Shown: one piece after another, positions 57,807 through 64,000 of the stretch | Position numbering within the stretch: the stretch's first letter is position 1 | Layout: every line of letters begins with the position of its first letter | Assembly (NCBI GenBank): GCA_963804595.1 | Contig: CAWDQZ010000007.1 | Coordinates: 62,001-126,000, forward strand | DNA from: DASUPK01 sp963804595 | Lineage (GTDB): Bacteria > Actinomycetota > Thermoleophilia > Solirubrobacterales > 70-9 | Direction of reading: 5' to 3' | Length of the DNA stretch: 64,000 nucleotides | The notes under the pieces: model-generated | Seen by the model: only the letters and a program-made list of their open reading frames with translations | Told to the model about the DNA's origin: nothing | Database searches by the model: none | Position numbers and translations under genes: made by a program

Positions 57807-59155
57807 GCGAGCAGACCCGAGGGCGCACGACACCGCGCTCCGGGGCACGCGGGAAGCAGGCGCCACCCGTCGAGTACTCACTGCTCCTGACCGCGACGCT
57901 CTGCCTGCTGGCTTTCGGGGCCGTGATGGTGTTCAGCGCCAGCTCGGCGCGTTCGCTCCTCAACCACGGTGGAAGCGGCTTCTACTACCTGGAGCGCACG
58001 CTGGTCTTCGGCGCCATCGGTCTGGTCGTCATGCGGATCGCGTCGGTTCGCGGCGTCGCCGCGGTGAAGCCCCTCACCCCGTTGATCCTGGGCACGGCGT
58101 TCTTCCTGCTCGTCGCTGTCCTCGTCCCCGGCGTCGGCCACACGGTCAACGGCTCGCAGCGCTGGATCGGCGCGGGCCTCTTCCAGTTCCAGCCCTCCGA
58201 GTTCGCCAAGCTCGCCCTGGTCCTCTACGGCGCATACCTGCTCGCCCGGGAGCCAAAGCGGGCGCGCACGCTCAGCGGTCTGGGGCCCTACCTGATCATC
58301 GTCGGGCTGGCGCTGCTGCTGATCGCCAAGGAGCCGGATCTCGGCACGACGATCATCGCCTCCTCGGCGGTCTGCTGCGTGCTCTTCCTCGGCGGAGTGA
58401 AGCCGCAGACACTGGCACCGGTCGGCATCGCCATCGGGGTCATCGGCATCGGGATGGTCGCCATGAATCCGTACCAGGAAGCCCGCCTCACCGGTTTCCT
58501 TCATCCGAACAGCGACGCGAGCGGCGCCGGGTTCCAGGCCAAGCAGGCGACGATCGCCGTCGGGTCCGGAGGCATCTTCGGCGTCGGCCTCGGCGAGAGC
58601 GTGCAGAAGGCCTCCTACCTCCCCGAGGCGCACACGGACATGATCGCGGCGGTGATCGGCGAGGAGCTCGGGCTCGCCGGGATGTTCGTGCTGATCGGAC
58701 TTTTCGGGATGTTCGGCTACGCGGGGCTTCGAGCGGCACACCGCGCGCGAGACCGCTTCAGCAAGCTGCTCGCTGCGGGCCTGACGTCGCTGATCATGGC
58801 CCAGGCCGCCCTCAACCTGTTCGCCGTGCTCGGCTTAGCGCCGCTCACCGGAGTGCCCCTGCCATTCGTCTCCTACGGGGGGACGAGCCTGGTGATGACG
58901 CTGGCCGCTGCGGGGCTGATCCTGAACGTCGCCCGCAGGCCCGCCAAGGCCGCCGCCTCGCGACGAGGGGGCTCGGGCAGCGGCCGCGGCACGGGCCGTC
59001 GCACGGCCGGGGGCCCTGCGAAACTGCGCGTGGTCGAGGGCGGTACGCACACAAGGAGGAAGCGCGCAGCAAGTGGCACGAGTCGTGATAGCGGCCGGCG
59101 GCACGGCGGGACACGTCGTGCCGGCGATCGCCGTCGCCGACGCGCTTCGCGCTGA
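57803..59155 (+). CDS. ftsW: SEDS-family peptidoglycan glycosyltransferase FtsW
   Basis: The protein has 450 residues. About ten membrane helices carry SEDS signatures: M-V-F-S-A-S-S-A-R, N-G-S-Q-R-W-I, F-Q-P-S-E-F-A-K-L, K-E-P-D-L-G-T-T, L-P-E-A-H-T-D-M-I-A-A-V-I-G-E-E-L-G, and P-L-P-F-V-S-Y-G-G-T-S-L near the end. It polymerises septal glycan with the class B PBP. The C-terminus is an Arg/Gly-rich tail whose last 27 codons overlap murG by 83 bases, an unusually long overlap for this cluster. Confidence 0.95.
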   Translation: MSEQTRGRTTPRSGARGKQAPPVEYSLLLTATLCLLAFGAVMVFSASSARSLLNHGGSGFYYLERTLVFGAIGLVVMRIASVRGVAAVKPLTPLILGTAFFLLVAVLVPGVGHTVNGSQRWIGAGLFQFQPSEFAKLALVLYGAYLLAREPKRARTLSGLGPYLIIVGLALLLIAKEPDLGTTIIASSAVCCVLFLGGVKPQTLAPVGIAIGVIGIGMVAMNPYQEARLTGFLHPNSDASGAGFQAKQATIAVGSGGIFGVGLGESVQKASYLPEAHTDMIAAVIGEELGLAGMFVLIGLFGMFGYAGLRAAHRARDRFSKLLAAGLTSLIMAQAALNLFAVLGLAPLTGVPLPFVSYGGTSLVMTLAAAGLILNVARRPAKAAASRRGGSGSGRGTGRRTAGGPAKLRVVEGGTHTRRKRAASGTSRDSGRRHGGTRRAGDRRRRRASR

Positions 59156-60179
59156 GGGCGCGGAGGTCAGCTTCCTCGGCACTCGCGATCGGGCCGAGGC
59201 CGAGCTCGTTCCCGCCGCCGGCTACGAGATCGACTTCCTGCGGGTCAGCGGGCTCGACCGGCGCAACCCCTTCAAGGCGGCGATCGCCGCGGGTCAGGCC
59301 GCGCGCGCGGTCGGCGCCGCGCGCCAGATTCTCATGGCTCGCCGAGCGGACGTGATGATGGGCGGAGGCGGCTATGTGGCGGGACCGGCGGGCCTGGCGG
59401 CCGTGAGGATGGACGTGCCGCTCGTGCTGACCGAGGCCGACAGCCATTTCGGGCTCGCCAACAGGCTGCTCGCCCGCCGTGCCCGCCGCGTCTGCCTCGC
59501 CTTCCCGATCCCCGGTCGCCAGGGCTTCCCCTACATCGTCACCGGCAGGCCGGTGCCGCGGGCGGTGCTTGAGGCCGACCCGACCGTCGCTCGCAGGCGC
59601 TTCGGCATCCCCGGCCCGGCTGACTGCGTGACGATCGTCGGAGGGAGCCTCGGGGCCCGCTCGATCAATCTCGCGGCATTCGATGCCTTCACGCGCCTGG
59701 AGCGGGGGCTGCCACACGATCATGTCGGCGAGCCGTGGATTCTCAACATCAGCGGACGCCGCGACTACCCCGAGCTCAGACGGCGCTGGGACGAGCAGGG
59801 TCGGCCGGAGCGATACACGCTGATCCAGTACGAGCCGAACATGGGCGATGTGCTCGCCGCGGCTGATCTGGTCGTCGCCCGGGCGGGCGGTTCCGTGATG
59901 GAGATCGCGGCGGCGGGCCGCCCCGCGATCCTGATCCCGTATCCCCACGCCACCGGCGACCACCAGACCGCGAACGCTCGCTGGATGGCAGACGGTGGGG
60001 CCGCCGTCGTGATCCCCGACAGCGAGCTCACCGCGGAGCGGCTGAGCGCCGCGATCGCCGAGCTGCTCTCGGATGAGGACCGGCTCCGCGCGATGTCGAT
60101 CGCGGCCCGGAGGCTCGCCAAGCCGGACGCCGCCGAGCGGATCGCGCGCGAGGTCCTTGAGGCGGTCGGCAATGGCTGA
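59073..60179 (+). CDS. murG: UDP-GlcNAc: lipid I GlcNAc transferase
   Basis: The protein has 368 residues from GTG 59073, with GGAGGAAG 14 bases upstream. The N-domain glycine loop reads I-A-A-G-G-T-A-G-H-V-V-P-A-I-A, then F-L-G-T-R-D-R-A-E and G-G-G-G-Y-V-A-G-P. The C-domain has G-G-S-L-G-A-R-S-I-N and the UDP-GlcNAc pocket A-R-A-G-G-S-V-M-E-I-A-A-A-G-R-P, with Y-P-H-A-T-G-D-H-Q-T-A-N-A. It makes lipid II at the membrane. The start is fixed by the conserved glycine loop, so the overlap with ftsW is real unless ftsW has lost its stop. Confidence 0.95.
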   Translation: MARVVIAAGGTAGHVVPAIAVADALRAEGAEVSFLGTRDRAEAELVPAAGYEIDFLRVSGLDRRNPFKAAIAAGQAARAVGAARQILMARRADVMMGGGGYVAGPAGLAAVRMDVPLVLTEADSHFGLANRLLARRARRVCLAFPIPGRQGFPYIVTGRPVPRAVLEADPTVARRRFGIPGPADCVTIVGGSLGARSINLAAFDAFTRLERGLPHDHVGEPWILNISGRRDYPELRRRWDEQGRPERYTLIQYEPNMGDVLAAADLVVARAGGSVMEIAAAGRPAILIPYPHATGDHQTANARWMADGGAAVVIPDSELTAERLSAAIAELLSDEDRLRAMSIAARRLAKPDAAERIAREVLEAVGNG

Positions 60180-61578
60180 GGAGATGCGGGGGCGAAAGCT
60201 TCACTTCATCGCGATCGGCGGCGCGGGGATGAGCGGCCTGGCGCTGGTCGCGAGGCAGCTCGGTGCCGAGGTGACCGGCTCCGACCGCTCGGAATCCTCC
60301 TACCTGGTGAGGGTCAGGACTGCTGGGATCGACCCGCAGCTCGGTCACGACGCCGAGCACGTGCCGCCTGACGCGGAGGTGGTCGTATCCACCGCGGTTC
60401 CGGATGACAACCCCGAGCTGGTGCGGGCCCGCGAGCGGGGTCAGAAGGTGATCCACCGCGGCGAGCTGCTCGCCGAGCTCTCTGGCCGACGCCGGCTGCT
60501 GGCGATCGCGGGGACACACGGCAAGACGACGACGACCGCGATGTGTGTCTGGGCCCTCCGCGCGATCGAGGCCGACCCCGCCTTCTTCCTCGGCGGGGAG
60601 CTGCCGGGCGCCGCACCGGAGGGCGAGGCTGCGAACGCCGGCTGGGGGGAGGGGGAGTGGCTCATCGCCGAGGCTGACGAGAGCGACGCGAGCTTCCTCA
60701 AACTGCAGCCCGAGATCGCGGTGGTGACGAACCTCGAGCTCGATCACCACTCCCGCTGGAGCTCGCTCGGGGAGCTCGCCGAGGCCTTCGCCGCGTTCGC
60801 CGCCTCCGCCTCCGGCCTGGTCTGCGGTGCCGAAGTGCGGCTCCCCGGCTGGGAAAGCCAGCGGGTCGTCCGCTTCGCGCTCGAGCCGGAAGGGGACGAG
60901 CCGATGCCCGAGGCCGAGCTCGTCGCCGCGGAGATCGAACCGGAACCCGCTGGAGGGAGCCGCTTCCGCGTGCACGGCCCCGGCCTCGACACGGTGGTGA
61001 CCATGGGCGTGCCGGGCCGCCACAACGTCGCCAACGCGCTCGCGGCGCTCGGAGGGCTGTCCCTCGCGGGCTTCGACGCGCAGGCATGTGCGCGGGCGCT
61101 CGCGGACTTCCCCGGGGTCGCGAGGCGGCTCGAGCTGAAGGGCGAGCGCAACGGCGCCCGCATCTACGACGACTACGCCCACCACCCGACGGAGGTGACG
61201 GCGACGATCGCCGCGGCGCGAGAGCTGGGGCCCCGCCGGGTGATCGCCGTCTTCCAGCCCCACCTCTATTCGCGCACCAAGGCGCTCTCTGCGGAGCTCG
61301 GTGCCGCCCTGGCGGCGGCGGACGAAATCGCCGTTCTCGACGTCTATCCGGCGCGCGAGGAGCCGGTGGGCGCGCTGCAGGGGGTCAGCGGCCTGATGGT
61401 CGCCGAGGAGGCGGCCGACCGTGCCGGCGGCGGGCCCGTCTGGTGGCTGCCGACCGCGGAACAGGCCGCGCAGGCGCTGGCCCCGAGACTGGGGGAGGGC
61501 GATCTGCTGATCACGATCGGCGCCGGCGACATCAACCGCCTCGCCGAGGCGCTGGTCGACGGAGGAGCGGAGGGATGA
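60172..61578 (+). CDS. murC: UDP-MurNAc--L-Ala ligase
   Basis: The protein has 468 residues from ATG 60172, inside the end of murG. Motifs: H-F-I-A-I-G-G-A-G-M-S-G-L-A, the ATP loop A-I-A-G-T-H-G-K-T-T-T-T-A-M, E-A-D-E-S-D-A-S-F-L, N-L-E-L-D-H-H, P-G-R-H-N-V-A-N-A-L-A-A, Y-D-D-Y-A-H-H-P-T-E-V and F-Q-P-H-L-Y-S-R-T-K. It catalyses the first amino-acid addition to UDP-MurNAc. It overlaps murB by 4 bases. Confidence 0.96.
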   Translation: MAEEMRGRKLHFIAIGGAGMSGLALVARQLGAEVTGSDRSESSYLVRVRTAGIDPQLGHDAEHVPPDAEVVVSTAVPDDNPELVRARERGQKVIHRGELLAELSGRRRLLAIAGTHGKTTTTAMCVWALRAIEADPAFFLGGELPGAAPEGEAANAGWGEGEWLIAEADESDASFLKLQPEIAVVTNLELDHHSRWSSLGELAEAFAAFAASASGLVCGAEVRLPGWESQRVVRFALEPEGDEPMPEAELVAAEIEPEPAGGSRFRVHGPGLDTVVTMGVPGRHNVANALAALGGLSLAGFDAQACARALADFPGVARRLELKGERNGARIYDDYAHHPTEVTATIAAARELGPRRVIAVFQPHLYSRTKALSAELGAALAAADEIAVLDVYPAREEPVGALQGVSGLMVAEEAADRAGGGPVWWLPTAEQAAQALAPRLGEGDLLITIGAGDINRLAEALVDGGAEG

Positions 61579-62495
61579 CGGCGCCCGAGGGCGTGGAGCA
61601 GGACTACTCGCTCTCCCGCCTGACAACGGTGAGAGCCGGCGGGTCGGCGGACTTCTTCGCGCGCCCCGAATCCGAGGACGAGGTCGTCCAGCTGCTCGCC
61701 TGGGCCGATCGTGAGGGGCTCGACGTCGGCCTCGTCGGGTCCGGCTCCAACCTGCTCGTCTCGGACGAGGGCTTTCGCGGTCTGGTGATGAAGCTGGCCG
61801 GGGCGCTGACCCGGATCGAGCGACAGGGCACGACCGTGGAGGCCGGCGGCGGTGCGCGTCTGCCGTCGGCGGCCGCCAAGGCGGCGGGGTGGGGCCTGAC
61901 CGGTCTCGAGTTCGGCGTGAACATTCCCGGCACCGTGGGCGGGGCAGTCCGGATGAATGCCAACGCGTACGGCGGCGAGCTGGGCAGGGTGCTCGACGTG
62001 GTGACCGTCTGCACCGCCGGCGGCGCCGAGAGTCGACGCGCCGATCGCCTCGGCCTCCGCTATCGCGGTTCGGAGCTGGGCGAGCGGGAGGTCGTGACCG
62101 CCGCGACGTTCGCACTCTCAGAGGCGAATCCGGCCGACGTGAAGGCCACCATGGGCGAGATGCGCCGGAGGCGAAAGGAGGCGCAGCCATCGGGGATCAA
62201 GACGTTCGGCTCGACATTCATGAACCCGGAGGACCCGCTCGCGGAGGGCCGGTCGGCGGGCCAGCTCCTCGATGCCGCGGGCGCGCGCGGCCTCGCGGTC
62301 GGCGGGGCACGCCTCTCGCCGAAGCACGCCAACTTCGTCGAGAACACAGGCGAGGCGACGACGCAGGACGTCCTGGCGGTGATGGCCGAAGCCCGTCGAA
62401 AGGTCCACGAGCGCTTCGGCGTGGTGCTGGAACCGGAGGTGCAGATCCTGGGCGATGTCACCTGGCCCGAGGACTGGCGGTTGTCCGAAGGCTGA
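61575..62495 (+). CDS. murB: UDP-N-acetylenolpyruvoylglucosamine reductase
   Basis: The protein has 306 residues. FAD-binding motifs: T-V-R-A-G-G-S-A-D-F-F, L-V-G-S-G-S-N-L-L-V-S-D-E-G-F-R-G and G-L-T-G-L-E-F-G-V-N-I-P-G-T-V-G-G-A-V-R-M-N-A-N-A-Y-G. The C-domain has G-S-T-F-M-N-P (the Ser proton donor, type II arrangement) and S-P-K-H-A-N-F-V-E-N. It forms UDP-MurNAc with NADPH. It overlaps the murC stop by ATGA. Confidence 0.96.
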   Translation: MTAPEGVEQDYSLSRLTTVRAGGSADFFARPESEDEVVQLLAWADREGLDVGLVGSGSNLLVSDEGFRGLVMKLAGALTRIERQGTTVEAGGGARLPSAAAKAAGWGLTGLEFGVNIPGTVGGAVRMNANAYGGELGRVLDVVTVCTAGGAESRRADRLGLRYRGSELGEREVVTAATFALSEANPADVKATMGEMRRRRKEAQPSGIKTFGSTFMNPEDPLAEGRSAGQLLDAAGARGLAVGGARLSPKHANFVENTGEATTQDVLAVMAEARRKVHERFGVVLEPEVQILGDVTWPEDWRLSEG

Positions 62496-62534
62496 GCGCG
62501 CAGGAATGCCGGTCCGGGCGGTGAATCGGCAGAC

Positions 62535-63323
62535 ATGGCCACCAGGGCACTGAACCCACGCCGGCCGGGGCGCGCCCCGGCACGGACCGCTCGCCGCGGC
62601 GCCCCCCGTGCACGCCCCAGCCTGGCCGCGGCCGTCACGCGCCGCCGGGCGATCGCCGCCGCGGTCGCGATCCTGGTGCTCTACGCCGGCTACATGCTCT
62701 GGTTTAGGAACCTGCCCCTGTTCTCGATCGACGAGGTGACCGTGACCGGCGCCACCACCAACGCGCCGGCGATCAAGACGGCGGTGGAGCAGGTGGCCGG
62801 GGACATGACGACCCTCCACCTGAAGGACGGCGAACTGCGGGACGTCGTGGCGCACTTCCCGACGGTCGCCTCGGTCGGCGCCAGCACGAGCTTCCCCCAC
62901 ACGCTGCACGTGACGGTCACGGAGCGACTGCCCGTCGCCTTCATCAAGGTGGGGGACAGGCGAACCGCCGTCTCCGCCGACGGCTACCTGCTGCTCGGGG
63001 CGAGCTTCGATCAGAGCGAACTGCCGCGCATCGAGGGCACGGGCACGGCCGGCGCGCGGCTCAGCGGCGACGCGGCAGACGAGGCCGCCATCCTCGGCGC
63101 CGTACCCGCACCGCTTCGCGACCACGTCTCCGGCTCGACCTGGTCCGACGCCGACGGCGGGGTGGTGGTGAGCCTCGACAACGGACCCGACCTTCGCTTC
63201 GGCGACGGTTCCCGTGCGCACGACAAGTGGACGGCCGCGGTCGCGGTCCTCTCCAGCTCCGAACACGGCTCGCCCTCCTACCTCGACGTGAGCGTCCCGG
63301 ACCGACCCGTTTCCGGCGGCTGA
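62535..63323 (+). CDS. ftsQ: Cell-division protein FtsQ (POTRA)
   Basis: The protein has 262 residues. A very basic Arg/Pro/Ala cytoplasmic N-terminus (about 1-38) is followed by one membrane helix (A-I-A-A-A-V-A-I-L-V-L-Y-A-G-Y-M-L-W) and a POTRA domain (F-S-I-D-E-V-T-V-T-G-A-T-T-N-A and L-R-D-V-V-A-H-F-P-T-V-A-S-V). The FtsQ beta domain reads L-H-V-T-V-T-E-R-L-P-V-A-F, V-S-A-D-G-Y-L-L-L and a Cys-free end. It links the FtsL-like protein to the divisome. It starts 39 bases after murB. Confidence 0.92.
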   Translation: MATRALNPRRPGRAPARTARRGAPRARPSLAAAVTRRRAIAAAVAILVLYAGYMLWFRNLPLFSIDEVTVTGATTNAPAIKTAVEQVAGDMTTLHLKDGELRDVVAHFPTVASVGASTSFPHTLHVTVTERLPVAFIKVGDRRTAVSADGYLLLGASFDQSELPRIEGTGTAGARLSGDAADEAAILGAVPAPLRDHVSGSTWSDADGGVVVSLDNGPDLRFGDGSRAHDKWTAAVAVLSSSEHGSPSYLDVSVPDRPVSGG

Positions 63324-63549
63324 GGCTCGAGCGACGGAAATTCTCTGCCTGCAACGCGGCTTTCACGCCGTTTCGGGGCTACAGGCGTTCAGTGACGGGT
63401 GGCGAAATGGGACTCCACGATGCTTGCGGAAAGTGCTTATTTGCAGGCACTTCATGAACCCTCCACCAACCCTGTCCCTCTATCTTCGGACGAGACTTAC
63501 CCCGTAGGAACTCTCAAGCCATACTCGAGACTTCATGCCTGAGACGGCG

Positions 63550-63578
63550 TTGACACCTCGTATGCTTTGCCCTACTTT
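63550..63578 (+). promoter_or_regulatory. Strong promoter of ftsZ
   Basis: TTGACA (63550-63555), a 17-base spacer and TACTTT (63573-63578) are followed by about 50 bases of leader and GGAGCAGGA before the ATG. The rest of the 307-base ftsQ-ftsZ gap has a small AAGTGC/GCACTT hairpin near 63430-63450 and repeated CGAGACTT words, but no gene. Confidence 0.85.
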
Positions 63579-63630
63579 CGGAATCGCCCAATAGCCGAAT
63601 TGGCGGCTGGGCTCGGAGCAGGACCAACAA

Positions 63631-64000
63631 ATGGAGACTTCATACCTGGCCGTGATCAAGGTCGTCGGAGTCGGCGGCGGTGGCTCGAATGCCGTCAGCC
63701 GGATGATCGACGCGGGGCTTCGCGGCGTCGAGTTCGTCGCGGTCAACACCGACGCGCAGGCGCTGCAGGCGGCTGACGCCGACGTCAAGATCGGCATCGG
63801 CCACAACCTCACGAAGGGCCTCGGCGCCGGCGCCAACCCCGAGGTCGGGGCGGGCGCGGCCGCCGAGTCGCGCGACGAGATCAAGGATGCACTGAAGGGC
63901 GCGGACATGATCTTCATCACCTGCGGCGAGGGCGGCGGCACCGGTACCGGTGCCGCCCCGGTGATCGCCGAGATCGCCAAGCAGGAGATCGGGGCACTCA
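63631..64000 (+). CDS. ftsZ: Cell-division GTPase FtsZ (3' partial)
   Basis: ATG 63631 starts M-E-T-S-Y-L-A-V-I-K-V-V-G-V-G-G-G-G-S-N-A-V. The nucleotide-binding T1 region is followed by V-N-T-D-A-Q-A-L, K-I-G-I-G-H-N-L-T-K-G-L-G-A-G-A-N-P-E-V-G (T3) and the tubulin signature G-E-G-G-G-T-G-T-G-A-A-P-V-I-A. The window ends at residue 123, and the GTPase domain, T7 loop and C-terminal tail lie beyond it. It has its own promoter. FtsZ forms the division ring. Confidence 0.97.
   Translation, partial: METSYLAVIKVVGVGGGGSNAVSRMIDAGLRGVEFVAVNTDAQALQAADADVKIGIGHNLTKGLGAGANPEVGAGAAAESRDEIKDALKGADMIFITCGEGGGTGTGAAPVIAEIAKQEIGAL

Overview
Organism. The window is uniformly GC-rich. It uses many GTG/TTG starts and 4-bp ATGA/GTGA overlaps, and it carries a six-gene Mce operon, DUF2510-type and Ada-type fragments, and an actinobacterial-style division/cell-wall (dcw) cluster. 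MurE has the DNPR motif of meso-diaminopimelate ligases. Four SnoaL-like proteins start MS(E/D/Q)ENVE and carry the end motif AAGLSE. From general knowledge this points to a deep-branching actinobacterium of the Thermoleophilia/Solirubrobacterales type. That placement is inference; no rRNA is present to confirm it.

Layout. 1-1.4 kb: the end of a FAD-dependent desaturase-like gene, a degenerate EAL protein, tRNA-Leu(CAG) and tRNA-Glu(CTC). 1.36-3.67 kb: a small islet bounded by a 25-bp direct repeat of the tRNA-Glu 3' end, holding decayed genes, a SnoaL gene, a secreted peptide and an HNH nuclease. 4-9.1 kb: SnoaL genes, a trypsin-like protease, a hydrolase, a broken SDR, GreA and a DUF1003 membrane protein. 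9.4-18.4 kb: six tandem mce genes without permease or ATPase. 18.6-19.3 kb: a secreted protein. 19.4-25.9 kb: a cobalamin riboswitch followed by two secreted or lipid-anchored DUF4430-like proteins, EcfT, a double EcfA, and an ECF S-component fused to an alpha/alpha-toroid. 26-34.4 kb: nitroreductase, GlpD, a Rho-like protein, Tag, globin, a YncE/phosphatase and a BI-1 protein. 34.4-42.8 kb: DUF192, an MFS exporter, a two-component pair, and Tad/Flp pilus genes interrupted by a VOC/AraC/macro-domain block. 43-64 kb: the dcw cluster (mraZ, rsmH, ftsL-like, ftsI, murE, murF, mraY, then murD, ftsW, murG, murC, murB, ftsQ, ftsZ), split between mraY and murD by about 5.3 kb of accessory genes studded with a short hairpin repeat.

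How the genes work together. The riboswitch operon reads as one vitamin B12 capture-and-import machine. It carries both structural halves of animal transcobalamin/intrinsic factor (toroid and DUF4430 beta domain) on separate bacterial proteins, next to an ECF transporter. The dcw genes form a coupled peptidoglycan-precursor and septation operon. It has a promoter overlapped by three MraZ boxes, a strongly folded leader, and a separate promoter before ftsZ.

Caveat. About ten genes carry apparent single-base frameshifts or a nonsense codon (GreA, the sixth Mce, YncE/phosphatase, BI-1, MFS, a 53-kb membrane gene and others). Several are normally conserved genes, so some of these are probably assembly indels rather than true pseudogenes.
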